DNA from: Halomonas litopenaei | Lineage (GTDB): Bacteria > Pseudomonadota > Gammaproteobacteria > Pseudomonadales > Halomonadaceae | NCBI RefSeq assembly: GCF_017303055.1 | Contig: NZ_JAEKJT010000005.1 | Span: 62,001-126,000 of the forward strand | Length of the DNA: 64,000 nt | Direction: 5' to 3' | Shown here: in pieces, positions 27,155 to 36,490 of the stretch | How the letters are laid out: each line of letters opens with the position of its first letter | Position numbering within the stretch: position 1 is the stretch's first letter | The notes under the pieces: generated by a model | What the model saw: the letters and a program-made list of their open reading frames with translations, nothing else | Database searches by the model: none | Told to the model about the DNA's origin: nothing | Program-made: the position numbers and the translations under genes

Positions 27155-27386
27155 AGCCCTTCCCTCCCCAGAATCGGCACGCCAATGGTGAGCTTAGGAG
27201 CCCGCCGCACCATGCGGCAAGGTGGGCCTATAAACGCAGGCAAAGCCAGAGCCCGCAGCTCGGTGCCTGGTAGGCGAGGAAGGCCGAGCCCCAACGCACC
27301 GCCAGTGGCCATGCAGAGGGCGATAGACCTTGGATAAGCCACGACCGAGTCAGCTCACGAGACTGACAAGACTCGCCATGTCGTCG

Positions 27387-28454
27387 TCATGGCCTACGCA
27401 GCGCGATTTCTGCGTAGATACCCTTGTAGCCAGTGTCGTGCTTTCTATCCGGTTCCGGCGCCGGCTTGGGGTTCAGGGACACCATGCGACCGCTGGGGTC
27501 ATCCAATAGGCCGCGAAGCTGTCCATCATCGAAGCTCAAGCCCTCGACACCGCGTTGGTTGAGGCGTGTGACGGTGTCTTCCAACGCGGACATGCTGTGC
27601 CCTTCTTCTTCCAGCGGCGGGAATGCCTGAACCAGCGGCTGCTCTTCCTCCCAGCCGATCTTGATGGGTTGGTTGACGATTTGGACCTGGGTGTTCGGTG
27701 GCACGCGGTCGAAAATCGACTCGATGTCCTCAGGGAACATGCGAATACAGCCACGGCTGGCACGCATGCCGATACCATCCGGCTGGTTGGTGCCATGAAT
27801 CAAGTAACCGTCGAAACCCAGGATAATGGCATGATCCCCCAGTGGATTATCCGGACCCGGAGGCACCACGCTGGGCGCCTTCTCACCGCGTGCCCTGGCT
27901 TCACGCTGGACCGACTCGGGTGGGTACCAGGCAGGGTTCTCGATATTCATGGTGGTTTCGGTGACACCGAGGGGGGTACCGAAGCCTTCACGACCGATGC
28001 CGATGGGATAGGTCTCAACGCGTGGCGTTTCACCATCGTCAACCTCCGGATAGTAGTAGAGGCGCAGCTCGGCGATGTTGATGACGATCCCGGTGCGCTC
28101 AGCATCGGGCAGGATGAAGCGCCCGGGTATGGTCACCTCGGTACCCTCGCCGGGAATCCAGAGACTCACATCCGGATTGGCTCGCACGATCTCCCTGTAC
28201 CCCAGGTTGTGTCGCCTGGCGATATCGAGCAGGGTATCTCCTCGATCATCCACCGTTATGCGGTAGGTGTCGCCGATCACATTGCCTTCCTCAGGCAGCG
28301 GATAGTGGCCGCGGGGCCACTCGTTCTCCTCTTCGGCCTGAGCAACGCTAATGAGTGCCAGCCAACCGACCAGCACCCCCACCACTGAGCGTGCTCGGAG
28401 CTGCCACCATGGACCTTTCCTCGCTGTACTAGAGTGACGTTCCGATAAAGCCAT
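27387..28454 (-). CDS. L,D-transpeptidase (YkuD domain) with LysM-like N-terminus
   Basis: The 355-residue periplasmic protein has a signal peptide ending SVAQAEE. A LysM-like region follows (DTLLDIARRHNLGYREIVRA). The YkuD domain (about 130-260) has the catalytic signature HGTNQPDGIGMRASRGCIRM, with nucleophile Cys and conserved His. Such enzymes make 3-3 peptidoglycan cross-links or attach lipoproteins to the wall. The ATG at 28454 is preceded by GGGAGAGAATA. It is last in the lspA-lnt operon, 29 bp after lnt, so it joins the metal-induced envelope genes. Confidence 0.9.
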   Translation of the reverse strand: MALSERHSSTARKGPWWQLRARSVVGVLVGWLALISVAQAEEENEWPRGHYPLPEEGNVIGDTYRITVDDRGDTLLDIARRHNLGYREIVRANPDVSLWIPGEGTEVTIPGRFILPDAERTGIVINIAELRLYYYPEVDDGETPRVETYPIGIGREGFGTPLGVTETTMNIENPAWYPPESVQREARARGEKAPSVVPPGPDNPLGDHAIILGFDGYLIHGTNQPDGIGMRASRGCIRMFPEDIESIFDRVPPNTQVQIVNQPIKIGWEEEQPLVQAFPPLEEEGHSMSALEDTVTRLNQRGVEGLSFDDGQLRGLLDDPSGRMVSLNPKPAPEPDRKHDTGYKGIYAEIALRRP

Positions 28455-28483
28455 TATTCTCTCCCTTTTCGACTGGACTATTA

Positions 28484-29986
28484 TCATCCAGACCGACGTG
28501 TGTTGAGTTTCCATCCAAGCAGCACCAGTAAGGCGGCCAACACCCAGGTCGGCCAGCTACCGGTACGTGTGAACGGTGTGTTCCCCACCATGGGCAGCGC
28601 CTCGCCGCGGAGGCTCGTCGCCAGGAACTGTGGTGCGCGGGCCGTGACACGGCCCTGAGTATCGACGATGGCGGTCACCCCGTTGCTGGTGGCGCGGATC
28701 AGATAGCGGCCGTTCTCCAGGGCGCGCAGGCGGGCCATCTGCAGATGCTGCAGGGGGCCGATGGAGCGTCCGAACCAGGTGTCGTTGGAGACCGTCAGCA
28801 GCAGCTCGGCGTCGCGCGCCTGCTCGGCCACCCGGTCGGCATAGATGATCTCGTAGCAGATGGCGTTACCGATGGTGGTTCCGGCGGCGCGCAGCGGTTC
28901 CTGATCGTCGGTGCCAGGCGTCATGGTGGGCATGGGCAGGTCGAAGAAGGCGATGGTGCCGGCGAGCAGGCTCTCCAACGGCAGGTACTCGCCGAAGGGC
29001 ACCAGGCGCGCCTTACGGTACTTTCCCTCGGCGTTACCCAGGCCGATCACGCCGTTGTAGTAGTCGCCGCCGTCGCGCTGCAGGATGCCGGTGAGCAAGG
29101 CGGTGTCGGGGGCGAGGTTGGACTGCACCCGCTCCAGTATTGGCCGGGCCTCCTCCTCGAGCATCGGCAGGGCCGCCTCGGGCCAGACAACCAGGTCGAA
29201 GTCGTTGGACTGTGCAAGGGTCAACGCCGTATAGATACTGGCCGCCTCGCGCTGCCCCTCGGGAGTCCACTTGATCGCCTGATCCAGGTTGCCCTGCAGC
29301 AGGGCGACCCGCAGCGGCTCGCCGGCCGGGAAGGTCCACTGGGTCGGCAAGGCCATCGGGGCTAGCCAGAGAACAGCGATGGGCGCCGCGGCCCACCAGC
29401 GTCGTCTCAGCAGTTCCACGCCCAGGGTGCCGGTCAGGGCGGTGATCAGCGACAGCAGATAGACCCCGCCCACCGGGGCCCAGGCCGCCAGCGGCGAGTC
29501 TACCTGGGACGTGCCCAGCAGCAGCCAGGGAAACCCGGTAAACAGCCAGGTGCGCAGCCACTCGCTGAGTACCCAGATGCCGGCGAAGCTGAGGAAGGCC
29601 AGGCGTGGGCCCGTGACGCGGCGATAGAGCCAGAAGGGGACGGCGAAGAACAGCGCCAGGCTGGCCACGAACAGGCCGGTGAGGAAGAGCGCCAGGGGCG
29701 CCCCCGTATAGCCGTAGTCGTGGATCGCGACGAAGACCCAGGAGGCACCGGAGCCGAACAGGCCCACCCCATAGCACCAGCCGCGGAGGCCGGCCTGAGC
29801 GGGTGTCAGGACATGGATGCCGGAATAGACCAGTGCCACCGCCACCGGGCCCAGCCACCACAGCGCAAAGGGCGCGGCGCTGAGAGTGGTCAGTCCCCCG
29901 GCGGTCAGGGCCAGGAAACAGCCGAGGGCCGGAGAGATCCGGCCGGCAAGCGTCATGTACCGGACTGGCAGGTTCTCTGCATCCAT
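28484..29986 (-). CDS. lnt: apolipoprotein N-acyltransferase
   Basis: Lnt adds the third acyl chain to lipoproteins in the inner membrane. The 500-residue protein has about eight N-terminal membrane helices, then the nitrilase-fold periplasmic domain with the Glu-Lys-Cys triad: LVVWPEAALP, YRKARLVPFGEYLP and NAICYEIIYADR. The ATG at 29986 comes 4 bp after the lspA stop; the longer frame to 30103 lies inside lspA. A chromosomal copy is expected elsewhere, so this one is accessory and tied to the Cd/Zn ATPase operon. Confidence 0.93.
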   Translation of the reverse strand: MDAENLPVRYMTLAGRISPALGCFLALTAGGLTTLSAAPFALWWLGPVAVALVYSGIHVLTPAQAGLRGWCYGVGLFGSGASWVFVAIHDYGYTGAPLALFLTGLFVASLALFFAVPFWLYRRVTGPRLAFLSFAGIWVLSEWLRTWLFTGFPWLLLGTSQVDSPLAAWAPVGGVYLLSLITALTGTLGVELLRRRWWAAAPIAVLWLAPMALPTQWTFPAGEPLRVALLQGNLDQAIKWTPEGQREAASIYTALTLAQSNDFDLVVWPEAALPMLEEEARPILERVQSNLAPDTALLTGILQRDGGDYYNGVIGLGNAEGKYRKARLVPFGEYLPLESLLAGTIAFFDLPMPTMTPGTDDQEPLRAAGTTIGNAICYEIIYADRVAEQARDAELLLTVSNDTWFGRSIGPLQHLQMARLRALENGRYLIRATSNGVTAIVDTQGRVTARAPQFLATSLRGEALPMVGNTPFTRTGSWPTWVLAALLVLLGWKLNTRRSG

Positions 29987-29990
29987 GCCG

Positions 29991-30494
29991 TTACTCAGAC
30001 GCTCTGGGGGAGGGACGCTCACGTAAGGCCGCAATCGCAAAGGCGATGACACCCAGGAACAGGGCGATATCCGCCAGGTTGAAGGCGGGCCAGTGCCACT
30101 CATGCCAGTAGACGTCCAGGTAGTCTACGACATACCCTCGTACCAGGCGGTCGATGCCATTGCCCAGCGCGCCACCCAGCATCAAGCTGTACCCCAGCGC
30201 CTCCAGACGGGGCCTGGGCCTGCACAGCAGGATCGTCAGGACAATAGTCACCATCCCTGTCAGGCCCAAGAAGAGATAGCGCTGCCAGCCGCCTGCATCG
30301 GCGAGGAAGCTGAAGGCCGCTCCCGTGTTCCACCAGTGGCCCCAATTGAAGAACGGGGCTAGCGGGATGGTCTGGCCATACGGCATCAGCGCCTGCACCA
30401 GCCCCTTGATGGCCTGGTCGGCCAGGCCGACCATAACGGCCAATGCCAACCAGTACCAGCGGCGCGGCACTGTCGGTATCCGCTCTGTCCTCAT
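29991..30494 (-). CDS. lspA: lipoprotein signal peptidase II
   Basis: This 167-residue protein has four membrane helices. The catalytic Asp pair is in GALGNGIDRLVRGYVVDYLD and AFNLADIALFLGV, and the conserved WNTGAAFSFLAD segment is present. LspA removes the signal peptide of prolipoproteins after Lgt has acted. The start overlaps the stop of the P-type ATPase by 4 bp, so it is translated with the metal pump. Linkage of lspA to Pb/Cd/Zn pumps is known from pbr-type clusters. Confidence 0.95.
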   Translation of the reverse strand: MRTERIPTVPRRWYWLALAVMVGLADQAIKGLVQALMPYGQTIPLAPFFNWGHWWNTGAAFSFLADAGGWQRYLFLGLTGMVTIVLTILLCRPRPRLEALGYSLMLGGALGNGIDRLVRGYVVDYLDVYWHEWHWPAFNLADIALFLGVIAFAIAALRERPSPRASE

Positions 30495-32689
30495 GACGTG
30501 GCTTCCTGGTAGCGCGGGCTTGCCGAGCCAGTCGTGGCATTATTGCCTGGCGAGAAGCGATAGCCCAGCAGCCGCATGGCGTTCAGGGTCACCAGCACGG
30601 TGGCGCCGGTATCCGCCATCACCGCGATCCACATGCCGGTGATGCCCAGCGCCGTGGTCACCAGGAAGATGGCCTTCAGGCCCAGCGCCAGGGCGACGTT
30701 GGTCTTGACGTTGCGCAGCGTGGCCCGGGACAGGGCGATCAGCTCGGCGATGCCGCCGACGCGGTTCTTGAGCAGCGCCGCATCCGCGGTTTCCAGTGCC
30801 ACATCCGTGCCGCCGCCCATGGCGATGCCCACCTCTGCCGCGGCCAGCGCCGGCGCATCGTTGATACCGTCGCCCACCTTGCCGACTGGGCCTCGGCCGG
30901 CGGCCTGCCAGTCACGAACGCGCTGGGCCTTTTCCTCGGGCATCAGCTCGCCATGTGCCTCGATGCCCAGGCTGTCACCGATGGCCGCGACGGTACGCGC
31001 ATTGTCACCGCTGAGCATCACCGCCTGCACGCCCAGGCGCGACAGCGCCGTCAGCCCCTCCCGGGCATCGTCGCGAGGTTCATCGCGCACGGCGATCAGG
31101 CCCAGCGGGCGCTCGCCTTCGACCAGCACGGCGAGAGTCTTGCCGGCGTGTTCCAGCTCGGCGATCCGAGCGGTCAGATCGTGATCGAGGGCGGCCTGCT
31201 CTGCCAGGTGGCGGGGGGTGATCAGGCTCAACTCACGCCCCTCGACCCGACCGGAGACCCCTCGGCCCGACAGGGCGCGGCTCTCACTCGCCAGTGGAAG
31301 GGAAAGGCCCAACTGCTCAGCGTGGGCGAGGATGGCCGTGGCGATGGGGTGGCTGGAGTCACGTTCCATCCCAGCCGCCAGCCTCAGGATCTCTTGCGTG
31401 CCCTGGCCAGTGGCCCAGTCCTCCACGTCGGTGACCTTGGGGGTGCCGGCGGTGAGGGTGCCGGTCTTGTCCAGCGCCACCGTCCGCAGCTTACCCAGCT
31501 GTTCGAGCACCGCGCCGCCCTTGATCAGCAGGCCCCGCCGGGCGCCCGCCGAGAGGCCGGCAGCGATCGCCGCGGGGGTTGAGATCACCAGAGCACAGGG
31601 ACAGGCGATCAACAGCAGGGCCAGGGCGCGATAGATCGATTCCGACCAGGCCATGGTCGAGACCAGCGGCGGCACCACCGCCATCAGCAGGGCGAGCCCC
31701 ACCACCGCCGGCATGTAGTAGCGAGCGAAGCGGTCGATGAAACGTGCCACCGGCGCCTTGGCGGCCTGGGCCTCCTCCACCAGGCGGATGACCCGTGCGA
31801 TGGTGTTGTCCTCGGCGCCGCGGGTTACCTCCACCTCCAGGGCGGCATCGAGGTTGACCGTGCCGGCAAAGACGTCGTCCCCCGGCGCCCGCGTGCGGGG
31901 CACCGACTCCCCGTTGATCGGTGACTCATCCAGGTCGGATTCGCCGGTCAGAATACGTCCATCGCAGGGCACGCGGTCGCCCGGTCGCACCAGGACTCGC
32001 TGCCCAGGCGTGAGCGAGGCGGCCGAGACCTCACGGGTATCCCCATCCTCCATCAGCCTCGCCGTGGACGGCGTCAGGTCCGCCAGGGCCGAGATGCTGC
32101 GTCGCGCCCTCGACGCGGCCACCCCCTCCAGCAACTCGCCTACGGCGAACAGGAAGACCACCACCGCCGCTTCGGCGGCGGCATTGATGGCCAGGGCCCC
32201 CAAGGCGGCGATGCTCATCAGCATCTCGATGGTGAAGGGGTTGCGCATCTTCAGCGCACCCCAGGCGCCTTGTGCAATGGGCACCAACCCCACCAGGGTG
32301 GCCGCGACGAAGGGCCAGTTGCCTAGGCTAGGCCAGACCAGGCGGAGAACGAAGGCCAGAGCCAGCAGCCCCCCCGTGACGAGCACCAAGCGTCCCTTGG
32401 CGGTCTGCCACCAAGAGGCCGGAGCGGCATCCGCCTCATCTCCCTCATCATCGGTGGCAAGCTGGTAGCCGAGCTCGTTAAGGATCCGCTCGATCGCCTC
32501 ATGAGAAGGCGTCGTATCCTGTTGAGGGTGAATCCTCACCGATCCGGTGACCGAACTGGCCGACACCTCCCCGATGCCCTCCAGGCGGCCCAGAGCGGCC
32601 TCTACCTTGCGCTCGCAGCCGCCGCAGTCCATGCCTTCCACCTGCAGTGTCAGCGTCGACGGGATGGTGCCTTGCGTTGGTTCGGTCAT
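30491..32689 (-). CDS. cadA: Cd/Zn/Pb-type heavy-metal P1B ATPase
   Basis: The 732-residue protein has an N-terminal metal-binding HMA domain (VEGMDCGGCERKVEAALG, residues about 17-35) and eight membrane helices. The ion site is CPCAL in LIACPCALVISTPAAIAAG. The phosphorylation site is DKTGTLTAGTPK, and VGDGINDAPALAAAEVGIAM is the hinge. The DCGGC form and CPC match the ZntA/CadA group, which exports Zn2+, Cd2+ and Pb2+. It heads an operon cadA-lspA-lnt-L,D-transpeptidase, driven by a MerR-type promoter shared with the divergent regulator at 32779. Confidence 0.93.
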   Translation of the reverse strand: MTEPTQGTIPSTLTLQVEGMDCGGCERKVEAALGRLEGIGEVSASSVTGSVRIHPQQDTTPSHEAIERILNELGYQLATDDEGDEADAAPASWWQTAKGRLVLVTGGLLALAFVLRLVWPSLGNWPFVAATLVGLVPIAQGAWGALKMRNPFTIEMLMSIAALGALAINAAAEAAVVVFLFAVGELLEGVAASRARRSISALADLTPSTARLMEDGDTREVSAASLTPGQRVLVRPGDRVPCDGRILTGESDLDESPINGESVPRTRAPGDDVFAGTVNLDAALEVEVTRGAEDNTIARVIRLVEEAQAAKAPVARFIDRFARYYMPAVVGLALLMAVVPPLVSTMAWSESIYRALALLLIACPCALVISTPAAIAAGLSAGARRGLLIKGGAVLEQLGKLRTVALDKTGTLTAGTPKVTDVEDWATGQGTQEILRLAAGMERDSSHPIATAILAHAEQLGLSLPLASESRALSGRGVSGRVEGRELSLITPRHLAEQAALDHDLTARIAELEHAGKTLAVLVEGERPLGLIAVRDEPRDDAREGLTALSRLGVQAVMLSGDNARTVAAIGDSLGIEAHGELMPEEKAQRVRDWQAAGRGPVGKVGDGINDAPALAAAEVGIAMGGGTDVALETADAALLKNRVGGIAELIALSRATLRNVKTNVALALGLKAIFLVTTALGITGMWIAVMADTGATVLVTLNAMRLLGYRFSPGNNATTGSASPRYQEATS

Positions 32690-32725
32690 GGCGCTGCCTC
32701 TCCGAATGTCTTAATCTTGTCCGGA

Positions 32726-32756
32726 AGCATAATCCCTGTAGCAACTACAGGTTCAA
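32726..32756 (-). promoter_or_regulatory. MerR-type promoter of cadA (19-bp spacer)
   Basis: On the minus strand, -35 TTGAAC (32751-32756) and -10 TATGCT (32726-32731) are 19 bp apart, the over-long spacer diagnostic of MerR-activated promoters. The spacer holds a perfect dyad CCTGTAG-TTG-CTACAGG (32735-32751). It is 36 bp upstream of the cadA ATG. Confidence 0.8.
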
Positions 32757-32778
32757 GTCATGCAAGAGGAGCATCAGG

Positions 32779-33237
32779 ATGCCGGAGATTAGCCATGCCA
32801 TCGGTATCGGGGAGTTGGCTCGCCGTACCGGCTGCCAGCCTGAAACGGTGCGTTACTATGAGCGCATCGAGCTGCTGGAAAACACCTTACGGACTGAAGG
32901 GGGTCAGCGTCGCTACGACGAGCGCGCCGTCAGACGGCTGACCTTCATTCGCCATGCCCGGGACTTCGGCTTCTCGGTGGATGCGGTACGTGAGCTACTG
33001 GCGATGTCCGACCAGCCCGACATGTCCTGTCAGGAGGTCGATGCCGTTGCCAAGCATCACCTGGAGGAAGTGGAGTCACGTCTGCAGCGGCTCTCGGCAC
33101 TGCGTGACGAGCTCAGGCGGATGGTGAGCCAGTGTGATGGGGGGAAAGTCGAAAGCTGCCGGATCATCGAGGTGCTGAGTGATCACCAGCTGTGTATCAG
33201 TGAGACAGCCCACAAAGGCGCTCACGACTTTGGGTAA
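32779..33237 (+). CDS. MerR-family metal-responsive regulator (ZntR/CadR-like)
   Basis: The 152-residue protein has an N-terminal winged helix (IGIGELARRTGCQPETVRYY, residues 6-25) and a dimerisation helix. The metal-binding end has Cys in DMSCQEVDAVAKHH and SQCDGGKVESCRIIEVL. The pattern (one Cys at the helix start, two near the end, a His pair) fits Zn/Cd/Pb sensors. The ATG at 32779 follows AGGAGCATCAGG. It is divergent from cadA, with the operator lying between, so it should activate cadA and repress itself. Confidence 0.88.
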   Translation: MPEISHAIGIGELARRTGCQPETVRYYERIELLENTLRTEGGQRRYDERAVRRLTFIRHARDFGFSVDAVRELLAMSDQPDMSCQEVDAVAKHHLEEVESRLQRLSALRDELRRMVSQCDGGKVESCRIIEVLSDHQLCISETAHKGAHDFG

Positions 33238-33249
33238 CCTCCTGCGCGT

Positions 33250-33430
33250 CCCAGCGTGCCCTAGTTGAGACATTCAGGAGCAGCATGATCACCATGCTCC
33301 ATTGAGACTCCCAGGGTCGCCTTGTTCTGGTGACCGCTGCGATGGTCTCGGGAGTGATCTCATGGCCAATGACATACACCATCACGCCGGCGGTGAGGCT
33401 GCCTAAAAACCCAGCGTGACTGTCGAGATA
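33250..33430 (-). pseudogene. C-terminal fragment of a ZIP-family metal transporter
   Basis: A short leftward stretch reads GFLGSLTAGVMVYVIGHEI followed by TPETIAAV and a last hydrophobic segment (SMVIMLLLNVST). It resembles the end of ZIP/GufA transporters, where a His-Glu-x-x-Pro-Glu signature precedes the last helix. The rest of the gene is missing. It occupies the 306-bp gap between the MerR gene and the M23 gene. The identification is tentative. Confidence 0.4.
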
Positions 33431-33543
33431 CCTTCCATAACCCCTTCCCGGGTGAAGCGATTGCCGCTGAGGCGGTAGGGTCTCATGACGATAGGCAGAT
33501 CGTGCCCACCGAGGCGGGTTGCATCGCAAGCCCGCCTGGTGGC

Positions 33544-34767
33544 TTATCGATTGTCCAATGCGGCCAGATCGGGAGCAGCGGACGTTCCAATGTTTTTTTG
33601 CAGACGTGTCCGAGCCTCGAAAAGTGCGCTGCGATACTCCTGGCGTGTGGGTGACTCACTCAGAAGGATGAGTTGCCCTTCCTCGAGAGGATCCACGGGG
33701 CGGTCATCCACTCTCACCTCGTAGTGCAGGTTGGGCCCCGTGGCGAGTCCGGAGGCCCCTACCTCACCCAGTTTTTCGCCGGCCTTGATGGAGTCCCCGA
33801 CCGCCAGCCTGGCGACGAACCGGCTGAGGTGCGTATAGCGACTGATGGTGCCCGTCTCGTGCTCTATCTCGACGACACGACCATAACCTCCCCGGCGACC
33901 GATGAAGGAAATGCGCCCCCGTGCGGTGGCCATGACCGGGGTGCCGCGAGGCGCGGCAAGATCGATACCGTCATGACGTCGGACCTCTCCGGATACGGGA
34001 TGGCGCCGGTTGCCGAAGGGAGATGTCAGGCGTGCGCCGAGAACCGGAATCTGCAAGGAGTCCAAGAGGCTACCATTTTTAAATAGCATCACGGTGGTTC
34101 TCTGGTCCGCCGGCCACAGCACCTCCAGCCGCTCCCCCTGGTCAACCAACCTCATATAGGTCAGACGGGGAGGCCCGACTCGAGTGCCATCCTCACGGCG
34201 ATCTTCTTCCCACAGTAATTGCAGGCGCTCGCCCCCCGCGATATCACGGCGTGTGTCCATGAGTCCGCCCAGCAGCATGTCAAGCTCTGCTGCGAAACGC
34301 CTGGGTATCTCCTCAGCCTCCAAGGCGGCATAGAGTGACGTCTTGACATCTACTTCACGACCCAAGGTCAGGGTGTCGAGGCGAGGCTGGACAATGCGCG
34401 TCGACGGACGCTCACCCAGGGTGACGACGTACTGAATACCCGAGTCACGCTCGATGGCCACCGACACCGGCTGTCCCGTCGCCATAGAGGTGAAAGTGAT
34501 ACGATCTCCGGGCAGCAATCGTCTCGGGTCGAACCTGTTCGCCAGCGAGGTCGCCGCTTGGGTGCGCATCTCGGCATCCACGCCAAGCTGCTGCAGCAGT
34601 GCGTCCAGGGTATCCCCTGGTGCCACAGTGAGCTCTTGGGCGACGCGACCTTGTGCCCTGGCCGATACCGGCTTGGCCGGTGATAATCCGGCACGCTCTT
34701 GCCAACGGGCTTCAGCCAACACGGGGCTCAGGACCATCAGTCCCGCTAGCAACCAGCGTCGTGTCAT
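33544..34767 (-). CDS. M23-family (LytM) peptidoglycan endopeptidase, catalytic His replaced
   Basis: The 407-residue periplasmic protein has a signal peptide ending in LAEA. A LysM/OapA-like region (GDTLDALLQQLGVDAEM) follows, then the C-terminal M23 domain (about 265-375). The first zinc motif HDGIDLAAPRGTPV (His-x3-Asp) and GYGRVVEIEHETGTISRYTHL are intact. The usual His-x-His near the end is ATGPNLHYEV: the first His, the general base in LytM, is Asn. The protein may therefore be an activator or have reduced activity. It overlaps the DsbA-like gene by 4 bp and lies in the czcD-dsbA-M23 leftward set. Confidence 0.88.
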   Translation of the reverse strand: MTRRWLLAGLMVLSPVLAEARWQERAGLSPAKPVSARAQGRVAQELTVAPGDTLDALLQQLGVDAEMRTQAATSLANRFDPRRLLPGDRITFTSMATGQPVSVAIERDSGIQYVVTLGERPSTRIVQPRLDTLTLGREVDVKTSLYAALEAEEIPRRFAAELDMLLGGLMDTRRDIAGGERLQLLWEEDRREDGTRVGPPRLTYMRLVDQGERLEVLWPADQRTTVMLFKNGSLLDSLQIPVLGARLTSPFGNRRHPVSGEVRRHDGIDLAAPRGTPVMATARGRISFIGRRGGYGRVVEIEHETGTISRYTHLSRFVARLAVGDSIKAGEKLGEVGASGLATGPNLHYEVRVDDRPVDPLEEGQLILLSESPTRQEYRSALFEARTRLQKNIGTSAAPDLAALDNR

Positions 34768-35441
34768 GATGCATCCCCTTCGCCGGAGACCTCGGCTACC
34801 TCACGGTTAACGGCGTCGACCAGCTCCTGCATGCCGAAGGGGTCCAACAGCTCGCCATTGACGAAGAAGGTCGGCGTCTTGCTGATCTGGTTGGCCTCGA
34901 CGTCAGCCTTGTCCTGGTCGAAGACCGCCTGTACCTCTGGTGAATTGAGCTGCTCTTCGGCTGTGGCTCTGTTCAGTCCGGCCTCGCTGGCGATCTCCAT
35001 GATCGCTTCCTCATCGACACTGCCATGAGCCGCCCACTGGCTCTGCCGAGCCAGCAGCGCCTCCAGCACCGGTTGGAAGGCATCCTGGCGCCTGGCCACT
35101 TCGAGCACGCGAATGGCGGTTTCGGATACGTCTCCGTGGAAGGGGGTGTAGCGCACCACCAGCCGCACCTTCTCGGGGTAGGCTTCCAGGATGCGTTTGG
35201 TCAGCGGATAGAAGGCACGGCAGGCCTCACAGGCCGGGTCGAAGAACTCCACGACCGTCACCGGTGCCTCTTCCGATCCTAGGACCGGCGAGTGCGCGCG
35301 CACCAGCGAATTCTCGGCCTGTGCACCCTCTCGGCTCGCCGTCTCGGCGCCCATGCCCAACAACGAGGGCCTCGACACGATCACGATGATGGCCGTCAGC
35401 ATCAACGCTCCGGCCAGGATAAACGTCGCCTTTTTGTACAT
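34764..35441 (-). CDS. membrane-anchored DsbA-like thiol:disulfide protein
   Basis: The 225-residue protein has an N-terminal membrane anchor (ATFILAGALMLTAIIVIV). The thioredoxin fold carries the redox motif CEAC in VVEFFDPACEACRAFYPLTK and the cis-Pro loop SKTPTFFVNGELL. The alpha-helical insertion of DsbA/BdbD proteins is present. It probably oxidises or protects periplasmic cysteines under metal stress. It overlaps the M23 gene downstream. Confidence 0.88.
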   Translation of the reverse strand: MYKKATFILAGALMLTAIIVIVSRPSLLGMGAETASREGAQAENSLVRAHSPVLGSEEAPVTVVEFFDPACEACRAFYPLTKRILEAYPEKVRLVVRYTPFHGDVSETAIRVLEVARRQDAFQPVLEALLARQSQWAAHGSVDEEAIMEIASEAGLNRATAEEQLNSPEVQAVFDQDKADVEANQISKTPTFFVNGELLDPFGMQELVDAVNREVAEVSGEGDAS

Positions 35442-35541
35442 TTTTCTCTCAATTTCAAAGAGTTAGGTTTAAAAAAGCTCAGGATACTGCTGAGTGGAGC
35501 TCAGCCGCTGTTGGGTGCCTAAGTCGGCGAATAGTGGCGTG

Positions 35542-36456
35542 TTATCCATGCCCATAAAGGTTGGCATCCTGATGTGCATAATCAATATGCTCGAATTCCA
35601 AGCTGGAGTGGCCAATGCCAAAGCGCGCTTTCAGCTGAGCTTTGATATCCGCCTTGATCGCCTCGAGCTGCTGCCAGCCGGCTTCCGTCGTCACCACGTG
35701 GCAGTCAAGCGCGGCGGTATTCTCCTGCATTTGCCATAGGTGAACATGATGCACATCCTCAACCCCTTCGACGCTGCGCAGGAGATCAATGACGGATTGA
35801 CCATCGACATCGGGTGGCGAGCCCAGCATCAGTGTCCGGATAGGGGTACCTATCTCCGTAAAGGCAAGATAGAGAATATAGAGTGCAATACCGATCGTAA
35901 TCGCGGGGTCTACCCAACGCATGTCATACAGCAGAATCAGTGAGCCCCCGATGATCACGGCGATGGACGCAAAGGCATCAGACAGGTTGTGCAGGAAGAG
36001 GGCGCGGATATTGACGCTATGTTTTTGCATCGACCAGGTGAGCAAGGCCGTTAGCGCATCGACAAGAAGAGCGACAATGCCAATGATAACGACTATCCAG
36101 CCCTGAATCTCTGGCGGGTTGATCATGCGCATGAAGCCTTCGTAAATTAGATAAATGCCAACGATAATGAGGGTGGTGTAGTTGATCAGCGCTGCGACAA
36201 CCTCGATTCGGCCATAGCCAAACGTCATCTGTGAGTCGGGCGGTCGTCTCGCGATCTTGCGGGCAGCAAACGCAATGACAAGCGCAGCCATGTCGGAAAA
36301 ATTGTGCAGCGCATCCGCGATCAGCGAGAGGCTTCCCGCCAGAATGCCCCCAACGATCTGGGCAAGGGTCAATATCCCGTTGGCCCAGATGGCGATACTC
36401 ACCCGACGGTCACCAGAGGTGGGGGCAAGATGGGGATGATCGTGATGATGTCCCAT
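35542..36456 (-). CDS. czcD: cation diffusion facilitator, CzcD-like
   Basis: The 304-residue exporter has six membrane helices, an N-terminal His-rich tail (GHHHDHPHL), and the transport-site HxxxD/DxxxD pairs in SLIADALHNFSDMAALVIA and LFLHNLSDAFASIAVI. The C-terminal cytosolic domain has VEDVHHVHLWQMQENT. It moves Zn2+, Co2+ or Cd2+ out of the cytosol in exchange for protons. It is expressed from its own MerR-type promoter. Confidence 0.93.
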   Translation of the reverse strand: MGHHHDHPHLAPTSGDRRVSIAIWANGILTLAQIVGGILAGSLSLIADALHNFSDMAALVIAFAARKIARRPPDSQMTFGYGRIEVVAALINYTTLIIVGIYLIYEGFMRMINPPEIQGWIVVIIGIVALLVDALTALLTWSMQKHSVNIRALFLHNLSDAFASIAVIIGGSLILLYDMRWVDPAITIGIALYILYLAFTEIGTPIRTLMLGSPPDVDGQSVIDLLRSVEGVEDVHHVHLWQMQENTAALDCHVVTTEAGWQQLEAIKADIKAQLKARFGIGHSSLEFEHIDYAHQDANLYGHG

Positions 36457-36490
36457 GCGTCATCCTTGTGGTGTCACCTGATGACCCAGC

